A DNA stretch of 64,000 bases from Tupaia tana (taxonomy: Eukaryota > Chordata > Mammalia > Scandentia > Tupaiidae). Below are positions 20,955 through 31,636 of this stretch, in pieces. Location: assembly GCA_026018925.1 (NCBI GenBank), contig JAKSZU010000005.1, positions 22,988,779 to 23,052,778 of the forward strand. Reading direction: 5' to 3'. The notes below the pieces were generated by a model. That model had not been told where the DNA came from and did no database searches. It saw only the letters and a program-made list of their open reading frames with translations. The stretch's first letter is position 1. Every line of letters starts with the position of its first letter. Both the position numbers and the translations under genes were made by a program.

Positions 20955-21060
20955 GGAGTCACTTGACTTTCTCAAAGCCTTAATTTTCATTTGAATAGAG
21001 CAGGAGTAGTGGTCCCTCTGTACTGCAGAGAGTTGCCTATCTTGACAGCAGAAATGTTTT
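20955..21060 (+). mobile_element. MIR-like fragment
   Basis: GTCACTTGACTTTCTCAAAG, then CTTAATTTTCATTTGAATAG follow the MIR core. Weak but ordered similarity. Confidence 0.45.
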
Positions 21061-21194
21061 ATAATGTCGTTAGGAGTCTACAAAGACGTGTTTAATGAAC
21101 TAGGTATATCCACATTGATGGGGTGCCAAGCTTCAGTTCATAGTTAACTGTTAGGGAAAGATGCTCATAAAGCATTGTTTAAAATGTTACTATA

Positions 21195-21473
21195 TGGGAC
21201 GGACCAGTAGATGGTGTAAAGGTTATGTTGCTGGACTCCTATGTAGTTGGAGTTCAAGTCCGCAGTTCAAGTCCTGGACCTGGCAGCTTAAAACTCATGC
21301 TGGGTGTGTGTGCATGTGCATGCCCAAAATCCTGAGAGGAGAATGGAAGAGAAGGGATTGCAGTGTGGTCATCCTCCCTGCGGGGTGATTTCTTGCTTTC
21401 TGTCTCTCTTATCTCACTGGTGAGTGCACCTGTCCTATAGCAAAAATTTCTCTCTAACAAAACGAAAAAAACC
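21195..21473 (+). mobile_element. SINE B
   Basis: GGGACGGACCAGTAGATGGTG head, AGAGGAGAATGGAAGAGAAGG block, CCTATAGCAAAAATTTCTC end. Confidence 0.85.
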
Positions 21474-21489
21474 AAAAACATTACTGCAT

Positions 21490-21716
21490 GACAGCCTGAC
21501 CACAGTGGTACAGGCAGAAGGGTGCTGCTTTGAAGTGCTGGACCCACATGGAAGGCCATGGTTCAGATTCCAGGTTGACCTGAAACATGCCTGCCATGTG
21601 TATGTACCCATTATCCTGGCAGGCGGGTGGACTGGGGGGTCACAGAGTGAGGAGAACTCCATTGAGGGTGCCTATCTCTCTCTCTCATGGAAGAAAGAAA
21701 TAAACTTTAAAAAAAA
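21490..21716 (+). mobile_element. SINE C
   Basis: CCTGACCACAGTGGTACAGG, GGTTCAGATTCC, CTCTCATGGAAGAAAGAAAT. TTACTGCAT flanks it on both sides. Confidence 0.8.
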
Positions 21717-21732
21717 TTACTGCATAATTCCA

Positions 21733-21983
21733 TTTTTTTGGAGAGGTTTTTGCCATAGGGTATATGCGCTCGCCAGACAGAGAGAGACAGAGAGAAAGCG
21801 AGAAATCACCCCCCAGGGAGGATGGCCATGCCGCAATCCCTTCTCCTCCATTCTCCTCTCGGGATCTTGGGCACGCATGCACACGTGCCCTGTGTGAGTT
21901 TTAAGCCACTGGGTCTGGGACTTGAACTGCGGTCTACTACATGGGAGTCCAGTGACATAGCCATTACACTAACTGCTGGTCCC
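21733..21983 (-). mobile_element. SINE B, young
   Basis: GGAGAGGTTTTTGCCATAGG start, head ending CTAACTGCTGGTCCC. Target-site duplication TGCATAATTCCATTT at 21721-21735 and 21985-21999. Confidence 0.9.
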
Positions 21984-22241
21984 CTGCATAATTCCATTTT
22001 ATGTAAAATGAAATGTGTGTGTGTATATATGCACAACACACATACATACATATCCGTGTACCTTACAGAATACACACATAGATATGTTAAAGAATGGGGC
22101 CCATGCTGGAAGGATGCACATATATCTGTGAATGAAATGTGAATAGAGAATTAATATTTCATGTCTCTGGATGGTGAAATTCGGGATGACTTTTATGTTC
22201 TCTTTTTCAGTATTTGAAACAAATGAATATAAAGACCTGTA
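21984..22241. other. Unassigned, AT/CA-rich
   Basis: GTGTGTGTGTATATATGC and ACACACATACATACATA runs, no gene. Confidence 0.4.
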
Positions 22242-22456
22242 GGGCCGACTTTTGGCACAGCTTTAATGCACTGCTCAGGGCGTGCTGGATTTGTATGAGA
22301 TTCGTGGCTCAGTTCCTTGGTTGACTTGCGCATGCTGGGGGCTCTTGCCATGATCCTGGTTGGCTGGGACGGCTGGAGTAAGGGTGATCATAGTGAGAGG
22401 CCTGTTGAGAGTATCTCTATTCTTCTATCTCTATCCCTCTTATGAAATAAACTTAG
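22242..22456 (+). mobile_element. SINE C
   Basis: GGGCCGACTTTTGGCACAGC head, CTTATGAAATAAACTTAGAA end, flanked by AAAGACCTGT and AAAGAACTGT. Confidence 0.85.
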
Positions 22457-22503
22457 AAAGAACTGTACATCTTCCTGCCCTGCTATCTAAATAAAAATGC
22501 AAG

Positions 22504-22750
22504 GGGCCAGCAGATGGCATAGTGGTTAAGGCACTGGATTTCCATGTGACTGACTATGGTTTGAGTCCCAGACTTGGCAGCCTGAAAATCAAACCAGGCA
22601 GATGTGTGTGCGTCCCTAAAATACCAAGAGGAGTGTAAGGAGAAGGGATTGTGGCATGGTCATTCCCTCGGAGGATGATTTCTCACTTTCCTTCTCTCTG
22701 TCTCTCTTGGGTGACAAGTACATAGAAAAAAATAATAATAATTTTTAAAA
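22504..22750 (+). mobile_element. SINE B, older
   Basis: GGGGCCAGCAGATGGCATAG head, AGGAGTGTAAGGAGAAGGG block, AAAAATAATAATAATTTTT tail. Confidence 0.8.
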
Positions 22751-23009
22751 GTGCAGTTTCGTTGTGCCCGTAATCTTTGTTTCTTCTTGTATCAGACCAA
22801 AATGGCCACACCAATTTATTTTTTGGCTAAATTGGCAGGAAAGTCAGCAATGGTCTGACTTAGGATGCAGACTGCTTTGTAAACAGACCTCCTTAGGCAG
22901 TCTGGGTGGGGTGGGTGCATCTCACAGGGCAGGCGGTCATTCTCCAGGACAAGGACTGTGGGGACATAGACCTGGTGAAAGGACAACTCTACATGGGGGC
23001 ACTTCAGGA

Positions 23010-23228
23010 AAGTTTTGTTTTGCTTTTAGTTTATTTCTTTCTTCCATGAGGGGAGACAGAGAAAGGCAGGGGCGCCCCAACAGGTTCTTTGTGCCATGAT
23101 CCATCCCCAGCTACAATGAACCAGGTTGATGTGATCATGTCCGACATGTATGGGAAAACCTCAACATGCGAACCTCTGACCTTCTGTATGGTCTTAGCAT
23201 TGTGGAACATAGAGTCACTCCTGCGTCA
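23010..23228 (-). mobile_element. SINE C
   Basis: TTTATTTCTTTCTTCCATGAG start, CCCCAACAGGTTCTTTGTGCC, head region GTCTTAGCATTGTGG. Confidence 0.7.
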
Positions 23229-23410
23229 CTTTGACTGATCTCAGAGGGTTATTTAATTATAGATAGCATTACCTAACAACTCCTACAAAATGACTGTATG
23301 CCATGAAGCGGTATTCAGAAGTAAGAAGTTGTTTATTTTACACAAAGTACAGCTTAAGCCTCCGTATTTGGAGACTGATCACTAAAGGGGTTTATCTTTC
23401 GAGCAAAGCC

Positions 23411-23538
23411 TATTTCTTTTCTTCTTCTTCTTCTTCTTCTTCTTCTCCTTCTTCTTCTTCCTTCTTCTTCTTCTTCTTCTTCTTCTTCTTCTTCTTCTTC
23501 TTCTTCTTCTTCTTCTTCTTCTTCTTCTTCTTCTTCTT
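23411..23538. repeat. (TTC)n / (GAA)n repeat, about 40 units
   Basis: A nearly pure TTC run with two small interruptions. It lies between the SINE B body and the left target-site duplication, so it is the SINE's own expanded tail. Confidence 0.95.
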
Positions 23539-23788
23539 TTAGAGGTTTTTGCTACAAGGCATGTGTGCTCACCAGAAAGACAGAGAGAGACAGAGAGACA
23601 GAAAGCGAGAAATCACCCCATAGGGGGGATGGCCACGCCGCAATCCCTTCTTCTCCATTCTCCTTTCGGGATCTTGGGCATGCACACACATGCGCCTGGC
23701 GTGAGTTTAAGCCACCGGGTCTAGGACTCGAACCGCAGTCGACTACATGAGAGTCCAGTGACATAGCCATTACGCCAACTGCTGGTCC
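23417..23788 (-). mobile_element. SINE B, young, with TTC tail
   Basis: AGAGGTTTTTGCTACAAGGC start, head ending CCAACTGCTGGTCCC. GAGCAAAGCCTATTTC at 23401-23416 pairs with GAGCATAGCCCATTTC at 23790-23805. Confidence 0.9.
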
Positions 23789-23805
23789 CAGAGCATAGCC
23801 CATTT

Positions 23806-24380
23806 CTGATGGTGACACACATTTGATTGTTGCAAGATTGTCTTGTATTCCACAGCTACATGTTACACTCAAAATGTATTAGATGGTGAAGTAACTCATA
23901 TGAGGAGAGCAGAGACCAAAACATCTCATTATCCACATCATTGCCTGCTGAAGAGCTTATGAAAAGGGTCTTTGGGCTTCGGAGAAGACTTTTTGGAGCA
24001 AAAGGCAGAGAACATTCCCTTTGGGGCTCACGCGTCTGGTTATGGTAAGAAGGCAGTAGAGGCTAAGGGGCTGGGGAGCGATGGACTCATCAGGAAGCAG
24101 CAAAGTGACCGCCAGCCTGTCCTTTCTCGGACCCCACCATGTCCATCAGGAAACACATGGGTGTACCCCGAAGTGCCAAAGGGATCGATCTGTTAAGTAG
24201 ATCAGAGAAATCTGCCTCTATGCTTGATTTTATGAGAAATGCTTTAATAGAAGTAATCCATTTGATTGTGGTTAGAGCATCTTTTATACTTGTAGTCGAT
24301 CTCATTTTTCACAAGATTTATAACGGATTTAGTAATTTGGTAATCTAATTTAAAAACTGAGTGAGACTAGTTACAACATA
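23806..24380. other. Unassigned sequence
   Basis: No gene or repeat recognised. Frames at 23972-24348 are short and overlap. Confidence 0.35.
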
Positions 24381-24600
24381 TTTTTTAAAGTTTATTTACT
24401 TTATCTGTGAGAGAAAGAGAGGGACAGACAAACAGACAGCATCCCCAAGCAGGTATTCATGCCATGATCCACCCCCAGGCTCAGCCAGCCCAGATTACGA
24501 GCTCACAAGCACAGCATCTGTAGGGAGGTCCTAGGGACATGGCCTGGATCCTTCCCCCGTGGGTACAGCTCTGCCACTGCTGCACCAACATACGGCTTCC
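24381..24600 (-). mobile_element. SINE C
   Basis: AAAGTTTATTTACTTTATCTG, CCCAAGCAGGTATTCATGCC, CACTGCTGCACCAACATACG. Confidence 0.8.
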
Positions 24601-24614
24601 TATTTCTTTCTTTT

Positions 24615-24790
24615 CTTTTAGAATTATTTTTAATTTAATTTAATTTATTAATTCATTTATTTTAATTTAATCAGACAGAGACACAGAGAGAGGGAAAGTG
24701 GGAAAGCAAGCCATCAGGTCTGGGATTTGAACCATGGTCGGCTAAGTGGGAGTGTCCAGTGCCTTAACTACCACGCCACCTGCTGGTACC
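24615..24790 (-). mobile_element. SINE A
   Basis: TTTTAGAATTATTTTTAATT tail, GCCACCTGCTGGTACC head. Sits between two SINE C copies. Confidence 0.85.
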
Positions 24791-24792
24791 CT

Positions 24793-25021
24793 TTATTTTT
24801 TAAAGTTTATTTCTTCTATAAGCAAGAGAGACAGAGAGAGAAAGACAGAGAGATAATGCCCCCGACAGGGTCTTGATTCACTCCCAGCTTCAGGCAGCCC
24901 CCATATCGTGAGCACACATGTGGCCAGTGTACTCAGGGAGGTCTCTGACATGAACCCAGATCCTTCCCATGTGGGTCACCTTGCAGAGTGTCACCTTTGC
25001 CACTGCACCATTGTGTGGCTC
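24793..25021 (-). mobile_element. SINE C
   Basis: AAAGTTTATTTCTTCTATAAG, CCCCGACAGGGTCTTGATTC, CACTGCACCATTGTGTGGC. Confidence 0.85.
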
Positions 25022-25532
25022 TTGGTCCCATATCCTGATTCTGATTTAAGCTCAGATGTAGTATGGCGTTCAAGCCACTCTTTTTTTTTTTTTTTTTTAA
25101 ATGAAAACATAGAGGCCAGCAAAGTAAGTCATCTACAAAATAGGGACCCCGCCATTCCAGAACTTCCAAAGAAGTTCTCACCTGGAGTCCTCCTCCTGAC
25201 CAAAGACCTGCTCATCATTTTAGAGTATGGGCTCTTTATTTCCTAGAAGGCTGTTCTATTTTCATTCCTCAATAAATTTGTTTTAATTTATATTTCTTTA
25301 ATTATTCATAAGATTTATCATTTTTTCCATGGATTCATTTACAGTCTTTTCCAAGTGGGCATAAAAGACTTTTTTCTTGCTTAGTGAAGGCGGTGATGTT
25401 GGTTGGTGCCTAACACGTGGGGTGATTGTGCTGAGCGAGTAGAGCCACAGACTATTAGCGATTCCACTCTCCCTTTAGGAATCTGAGACCCACAGAGACC
25501 AGATGACTTGTCAAAAACTAGAGGTGTGATGG
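25022..25532. other. Unassigned sequence
   Basis: T18 at 25081-25098, otherwise no recognised repeat or gene. Confidence 0.35.
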
Positions 25533-25763
25533 AACCAGCAGTGAAATGCGATGCTCCGCAGGGTGGACGCACATGGGACAGGTCAGAATTTGTATCTAGA
25601 GACCTCTCTGAGTTCTCTGGGCACACGAGTGCCTCTATGATCTAGGGCTGCCTGAGGCTTGGGGTGAACTGTGGGTGTCAAGACCCTGTCTGCGGTGTTG
25701 TCTCTATTTGTCTTTCTCACTCAGGGAAGAAATTAAAAAAGAATAAAAATAAATAAATAAAAC
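25533..25763 (+). mobile_element. SINE C
   Basis: GTGTCAAGACCCTGTCTGCG, CTTTCTCACTCAGGGAAGAA and AAATAAATAAATAAAAC tail. GAGGTGTGATGGA and GAGCTGTGATCGA flank it. Confidence 0.6.
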
Positions 25764-26778
25764 AAAGCAGAGCTGTGATCGAAATCTGTGACTGTCTTAC
25801 CACCAGGACTGTGTTTCTACATGCAAGTGTCCATTGTACTAAACTACAGAATCCTGGAACGTCGTCTGAAATGTCTCTGTGAACCAGTCCCTGGACTCAT
25901 CTTGTAGATGCCATTTTCCCTCCAGTCTAATTGAGGCTTCCTACATATTAATAACCCCAGTCATAACATTAATTCCGTGCTGCAGGGTCTCAGAACCACC
26001 AACGAGGCTGCATCCCATTGCCTAGTTTGTGGTTAGTTATCGAATGTGGATTTTGTTTTCAGAGAATTGGCCCTGAGTTACTTCTCTGTTTTCTCTTGCT
26101 TGTGTGCTGTTACCGCTCCGCAGCTGTTATTTCATCTCTTTGTTAGTTCTTTTATTAGTGCGGGTGGCACGGAGTCTTGCAAAGCAGGGACTGTGTACAT
26201 AATTTACCAGGCGCACATACATATTTCAGATTTTACCCGGAGAGAGGCACAAGAGCACGGTGCTTTTGTAGGTCAAGGAGATGATGAAGAGAGATGGTTT
26301 CTGAGAAGCTGATGCTGTGAGCAAACAGACTGTGACAGCTGTGATAGTTCCTAAGCCTTTTCATTAGAGTCTCATTTTCGCCACTGCAGATTCTACAGCA
26401 CAAACTGTCATTCACTTCTGTGTTTGCCTGTGAATGTGTGGGACTCGCCGATGCACCCTGGGTGCCCTGACTTTAGCATTGCACTCCGCAGGGACTCTCC
26501 TGGACAGGCGGCACCTCGTGCCTCCAGCTGTGTGGCCCACAATCCTGGAGGAAGGCTTCACTGCCCCTTCTCTCACACTCAGCATTTATTTCCTCAGCAA
26601 GTGCTGCCGGTCACCCACCAGCCTTTCCTCTCCCCGACCCAATACGCACAGGCAGGACACATACCGCCATAATGCCAGCGGGATCCGTTTGTTAATTCAG
26701 TAAATCCAAACAAAAATCCAACTCTCTAGTTGATTTGTTGGTGAAGTACTCTAATAGGATTTATTTGTCTATCTGTCT
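25764..26778. other. Unassigned, low-repeat block
   Basis: About 1 kb without recognised SINEs. The 82- and 89-codon frames at 26424-26703 overlap each other in different frames. No gene supported. Confidence 0.35.
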
Positions 26779-27021
26779 AAAACTTATTTATTTCTTCCAT
26801 GGGTCAGAGAGATAGAGAGTAAGAGAGACTGATAAAGACAGAGAGAGAAAGAGGCGGGGTCCTTCTGCCATGACAGACCACCATCCCCAGCTAGCTTGGG
26901 TCATGGGCACACACACATGCCCATGGGGTTCAGGGAGGTCTCTGGACATGAACCTGGGACCTTTCCTTGTGGGTCAGCCTCATAGAGTGCTGTGTTTGCT
27001 GCTAAGTTACCACCCAGCTCC
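26779..27021 (-). mobile_element. SINE C
   Basis: ACTTATTTATTTCTTCCATGG, AGACCACCATCCCCAGCTAG, GGACATGAACCTGGGACC, head ending TACCACCCAGCTCC. Confidence 0.85.
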
Positions 27022-27034
27022 TGGTAGAAGTTAT

Positions 27035-28040
27035 TTACCTGGTGGTCGTGTTGAGAAAAATCTCTTCTACGTGCAGTCAGGCTATTTTATCCCGAATGAA
27101 ACCACTTCTCACCACCTGTACAGCCCAGGTTCCGGACCAAGCTGCTGCCGCTGCTCAGCTGGGACCTGCAGTGGCCTCCTGACTTGCTCCCTTCCCCAGT
27201 CATTGATACTCGAGTCCACAGCCAGATTGAACCTTCGATCTGACCTAATCAGGTCAAATGGTACTCCTGCTAGAATTCTAAAGTGACGTTTTTGTCCCAG
27301 TTAGTATCATCAAAAGCCCCTCATAAGGGGACCAGCAGTTAGCATAATGGCTATGTCGCTGAACTCCCATGTAGTCGACTGCGGTTTGTGTCCCAGACCC
27401 GGGGGCTTAAAACTCACACCGGGCGCGTGTGTGTGCGTGCCCAAGATCCCGAGAGGAGAATGGAGGAGAAGGGATTGTGGTGTGGCCATCCCCCCTGAGG
27501 GGTGATTTCTCGCTTTCTGTCTCTCTGTCTCTCTCTCTCTGTCTGTCTGGCGAGTGCATGCGCCCTATAGCAAAAATCTCTCAAAAAGAAAAAAAAAAAA
27601 AAAAAAACCCTCATAAGCAAAGGTCCCCTGTGGGCAGGTCTTGGGAACTAGGTGCCTCCCTTTGACTCCCTCCAAAGGCACTCTGGCCTCCTAACTGTTA
27701 AATGCATTCCCTTTGTGTTTGCTCTTCCTCCTGTCTGGAATCTTCTTTTCTCACTCGCTTCAACAATTATCTGCTCAGATGTTCCCTCTTCAGAAAGGCC
27801 CACTTGACCATTCCACCTAGAGTGGATCTCTAATCACTCTAATCACTCTCTCCGCCCTTGCCCCTTCTTTTCCTTTATCAAATATCTCATACCTGTATTT
27901 GTTTCTCACGTGCTGCAGTGGGAAGATTGCAGGCTCCGCAGACAGGCATTGAATTTGGCTCACTATTTCTACTTCAGAAACATAAATATTTATTGAATGA
28001 ATTATGGCAAGTATTTGAGAACTGTATTGCTGTGATTTAA
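27035..28040 (+). mobile_element. L2 LINE 3' region, split by a SINE B
   Basis: CCTGCAGTGGCCTCCTGACTTG, CAGCCAGATTGAACCTTCG, then after the SINE, CTCCTGTCTGGAATCTTC, ATCTGCTCAGATGTTCC, AGAAAGGCCCACTTGACCA and ATAAATATTTATTGAATGAA. This is the L2 3' order. Ancient. Confidence 0.75.
27328..27607 (+). mobile_element. SINE B, young
   Basis: GGGACCAGCAGTTAGCATAATG head, CCTATAGCAAAAATCTCTC end and long A tail. Target-site duplication CCTCATAAG on both sides. Inserted in the L2. Confidence 0.9.
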
Positions 28041-28052
28041 AGTTATATTAAA

Positions 28053-28328
28053 GGGACCAGCAGTTAGTGTAATGGCTATGTCGCTGGACTCCCATGTAGT
28101 CGACCGCGGTTCGCTTCCCGGAGTCGGTGACTTAAAACTCACGCCAAGTGCATGTACGTGCGTGCCCAAGATCCCAAGAGGAGGATGGAGGAGAAGGGAT
28201 TGTGGTGTGGCCATCCCCCCGGGGGGTGATTTCTCGCTTTCTGTCTCTCTGTCTCTCTCTGTCTCTCTCTGTCTGCCTGGCAAGCGCACATATCCTATAG
28301 CAAAAAAAAAAAAAAAAAAAAAAAAAAG
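28053..28328 (+). mobile_element. SINE B, young
   Basis: GGGACCAGCAGTTAGTGTAATG head, B box GGTTCGCTTCC, CCTATAGC then a pure A tail. Target-site duplication GTTATATTAAAG on both sides. Confidence 0.92.
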
Positions 28329-28341
28329 GTTATATTAAAGG

Positions 28342-28992
28342 CAAAAGCTCGGTTGCAAATATTAGAACCAAAAGGGCAGGGGCAACCAGCAAACGGTAAC
28401 ATACCAGGACTTTTCTCCTCACTGGCATTGGACTGTTGGTGCTGCCGCCCCCTCTTCCTCCACGCCAATATTTCTCTTGTAATATTTACCTACAGATTTC
28501 ATGTGCCAGTCTCTTGGAAGACTCTAGAGTAGGTCCTGGCGCCAGAGTGAGAAGGCGAGAGCTTTGTGTGTGTGTTTTACTGTTCACAGACAGCAAGTAC
28601 AGCCAGGGTACATTGGTTCTGGGCAGCTTGCATGTCTCAGTGTTTACCTCCTTTCCAGAAGTTTTAGAATCTTTATCACTCTTCCTCAGTCTTCTCAGAA
28701 TGAAGAGATTCGAAACCCCTCAGGAAAATATTAGCCACGGACCATTATCGTTATTTTGGTTCATTTGTCATGTCACAAGACTTACAAATTGCCCAGGAGA
28801 TGCATAAATTGTCAATAGTTCTTCCAGAATAGCTAACTTTATTAATATTTATGATTAGTCTCTGAATGCTTTCTCTTAGCTTTTCTACTTTCATGGGAGA
28901 TACTTAAAGCAATTTCTTTTGAGGTTGAAAATACTGAGGCACACAAAAATGAAAGATATTTGAATGAAGCAAACAAAACCATATGTATATTT
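28342..28992. other. Unassigned sequence
   Basis: A 123-codon frame (28436-28807) is open but has no recognised domain. No repeat identified. Confidence 0.35.
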
Positions 28993-29163
28993 TAAAGTTG
29001 ATCTGTTTCTGCCCAGAATGAGAGAGACAAGGACAGAGGCAGACAGACAGGTTGGTAGACGGAGAGGCAGGCACCCCAATGGAGTCTTCATGCTGCGGTC
29101 CACCCCGGCATCAGCCGACTGCTGATCATGGGTGAATGGGTGCCCCGAGTAGTCAGGGAGTTC
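28993..29163 (-). mobile_element. SINE C lacking its tRNA head
   Basis: AAAGTTGATCTGTTTCTGCC start, CCCCAATGGAGTCTTCATGC, GTAGTCAGGGAG, then an abrupt change to SINE B sequence where the head should be. Confidence 0.75.
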
Positions 29164-29164
29164 T

Positions 29165-29320
29165 CCTGAGAGGAGAATGGAGGAGAAGGGATTGCAACAT
29201 GACCATCCTCCCTGGGAGGTGATTTCTCGCTTTCTGCCTCTCTGTATCTCTTTGTTTCTCCAAACACACGCACCCTATAGCAAAAATCTCTCTAAAAGCA
29301 AACAAACAAATAAACAAAAT
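29165..29320 (+). mobile_element. SINE B lacking its tRNA head
   Basis: Begins at CCTGAGAGGAGAATGGAGG, continues through the young type B body to CCTATAGCAAAAATCTCTC and an AAAC-rich tail. Its head is missing at the junction with the SINE C. Confidence 0.85.
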
Positions 29321-29694
29321 CTGGGGCAATTGTGGGAGACCATTTAGGACACTGGATTGAAGATGAAGTAAAGTCATTTATCAACACTTCACTCATGAGG
29401 TGTTTATTAGTTTATTTCTACTTATCTGGAAAGCCTGTCCTTTGTTCCTTGGGAAACTTTCTTTTCTATAAATTCTTGGTCTCCTGTGGAGGCAGGCAAA
29501 GTTTGTTTTCCCAGTTGAGGTTGAACTTGGCATTTCCGTCCATCTTCCTCCTGTTGATGGAACTGAGTTACCACGTTCTGTGCAGCTGTGTCTTAACTAT
29601 CCACTAAGCTTTATTCTTATTTTACTTCACTTCCCCGCCGTCCCCTGGATGCCTGGCTCCTAAGTTCTGCCTTTTCGACCTAGGCAAGATTTTG
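29321..29694. other. Unassigned sequence
   Basis: A 91-codon frame at 29332-29607 is not recognised. No repeat identified. Confidence 0.35.
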
Positions 29695-29800
29695 TCATAG
29701 TTCTGCTCTGTGATCTTGGCCAAGTTGATTCACCATGTTGGCATGCGGTGTCTCCATCTGTAAGATGAGGCATTGTATTGGACACTCTGTAAGTACATTC
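29695..29800 (+). mobile_element. MIR fragment
   Basis: CTGTGATCTTGGCCAAGTTG, then GTCTCCATCTGTAAGATGAGG, the conserved MIR core. Confidence 0.7.
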
Positions 29801-29944
29801 ATTTTATCAAGAATATTTATGGACTCTCATCTTTTTGGATGGATGGCTTTTTATTGATTGGCTTATTTATTCATTGACTTATATATTCTACTTGGTTTCA
29901 AAAAGAGTTTAAAGCATCTGGGTAATAAGACTTGTTTTCATTAG

Positions 29945-30055
29945 TATATAACACACTTTCACAAGTAGGAGCCCATGTGATTATTTCGAGAGTCCCGTGA
30001 GGCAGATAATGTAGATATTACCAACTTAATGATACAGCTGGGCAAAAGACCCTTC
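29945..30055 (+). mobile_element. MIR-like fragment
   Basis: GTCCCGTGAGGCAGATAATG followed by GATACAGCTGGGCAAAAGAC matches the MIR 3' half loosely. Confidence 0.5.
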
Positions 30056-30168
30056 CGAATCCCAAATTTGATGATGCTGTAGTCTGGTTGTTCAATGTAG
30101 ACTTGTTAATAAGTGTTCTATTTCAGTGATTCTTAAATTTCAGTGTATATTAATAAGAAGCATGTTTA

Positions 30169-30404
30169 TTGAAAAACGTATTCCTTTAATGAAAGAGTGT
30201 GTATGAGAGAGCCTGAGAGACAGGAACCCTCGGCAGGGTCTCATTACAGCGTGATACCCTCCCCCCGCCCTCTAGCGGCTCAGGATTTGGGTGCACGCTC
30301 TCCGGTGTATTTCAGGTCAACCTTGGATCCAAACCCATGGTCAGCCCCGTAGTTTCCAGCACTGCAGCTCAGTATACTACTGACTATGCCAACACAGCTA
30401 GACC
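30169..30404 (-). mobile_element. SINE C
   Basis: GAACCCTCGGCAGGGTCTCA, GGATCCAAACCCATGGTCAG, ACACAGCTAGACC end. AAGAAGCATGTTTA at 30155-30168 pairs with AAGAAGCTTGTTTA at 30405-30418. Confidence 0.85.
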
Positions 30405-30419
30405 AAGAAGCTTGTTTAA

Positions 30420-30598
30420 ATTTTCTATTTATTTACTTAATGGCAGAGAGCATGTGCACATGCCAGAGAGAGTGAAAAAGAAAGTGCCCTCTCCACGGCT
30501 TGGTCAGGCTATAATTCCCTTTCCTCCATTCTTTCCTCCTATTAGGATTCCGGGTATGTACATACATGTACCCAGTATATTTTTTAAGCAGGCCTTAG
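30420..30598 (-). mobile_element. SINE B, old, truncated
   Basis: TATTTACTTAATGGCAGAGAG, ATAATTCCCTTTCCTCCATT, TACCCAGTATATTTTTTAAGC. The head is missing. A third copy of GAAGCATGTTT follows it. Confidence 0.6.
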
Positions 30599-30612
30599 AA
30601 GAAGCATGTTTC

Positions 30613-30840
30613 TGGGAGTTGGATGGTGACATAGTGGTAAAGCGTGACATTCTGCAAGACTGACCTACCTAGGGAGGTTTTGGGTTCGCATGTGGGACCC
30701 TCCCTGAGTATGCCAGGCATACGTCCGTGTGCCAGCATACAGATGTACAGCGGGGCTGGCTGAGGCTGCAGGTGGATCATGACATCAGGACCCTGCTGAT
30801 TCTGTTTCTTTCACTCATAAATAAATAAATAAAGCTAAAA
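30613..30840 (+). mobile_element. SINE C
   Basis: CTGGGAGTTGGATGGTGACAT head, GGGTTCGCATGTGGGACCC, CATCAGGACCCTGCTGATTC, AAATAAATAAATAAAGC tail. Confidence 0.85.
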
Positions 30841-30901
30841 TAATTACAAAGTGGAGATTTCCGACCCACTGTATTTGGGGTGAAGCCCAACATTCTGCAT
30901 T

Positions 30902-31070
30902 TTTTTTTAAGAATTATTTTGTGTTATTTATTATTATTATTTTAATTTGGCCTGAGAGAGACAGAGATAGAGAAAGGGAAAGCGAGAAAGTTAGCCACCA
31001 GGTCCAGGACTCGAACCGCAGTTCGCCACGTGGGAGTCTAGCACCTTAACCATGCCACCTGCTAGCCCCA
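30902..31070 (-). mobile_element. SINE A
   Basis: TTTTTTAAGAATTATTTTGTG tail, AGGACTCGAACCGCAGTTCG, head ending CCACCTGCTAGCCCC. Flanks ATTCTGCAT and ATTCTACAT. Confidence 0.85.
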
Positions 31071-31194
31071 AGATTCTACATTTTTAATGAGCAATGGCAA
31101 TCATTCTGGTCAGGGGTTTGTGGGCTGCACTTTGAGGAGTTCTCCCTTCTGTGCTCACACAACTCCTGGCACAGCATAGAAGCTCATCAGAAGT

Positions 31195-31450
31195 TGGGCA
31201 ACAGCAGTTAGCGTAATGACTATGTCGCTGGACTCCCATGTAGTCAACCGCGGTTCGAGTCCCAGAACCGGTGACTTAAACTCACACCAGGCACATGTGC
31301 GTGCATGCCCAAGATCCCGAGAGGAGAATGGAGGAGAAGGGATTGCGGTGTGACTGTCCCTCCTGGGGGGTGATTTCTCGCTTTCTGTCCCTCTGTCTCT
31401 CTGTCTTTCTGGCGAGCACACGCACCCTATAGCAAAAATCTCTTCAAAGA
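31195..31450 (+). mobile_element. SINE B, young
   Basis: GGGCAACAGCAGTTAGCGTAATG head, GGTTCGAGTCCC, CCTATAGCAAAAATCTCTTC end. Confidence 0.88.
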
Positions 31451-31636
31451 AAAGCTTACGAACTTAATTTAGGGACCACAAATCTCAAGTCGATAGCCTA
31501 TACGATGGCCATTAACGGGCAGCTCTACTCAGTTAATTGGCACTTCAAGTGTCTAAAAGTACAGTTAAGGGCCACTTTCTGTATTGTGTTCTCAGAGGTC
31601 CTTCTTAATGCCCTCGCCTTCCACTATTTCCTCCTA

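Noticed and set aside
21424-21897. 157-codon open frame
   Set aside because: Composed of the tail of one SINE B, a SINE C and the start of another SINE B read in a single chance frame.
23303-23542. Open frame ending in a long Ser/Phe run
   Set aside because: The run is the TTC microsatellite in translation.
26870-27286. 138-codon open frame
   Set aside because: It crosses a SINE C and an L2 fragment.
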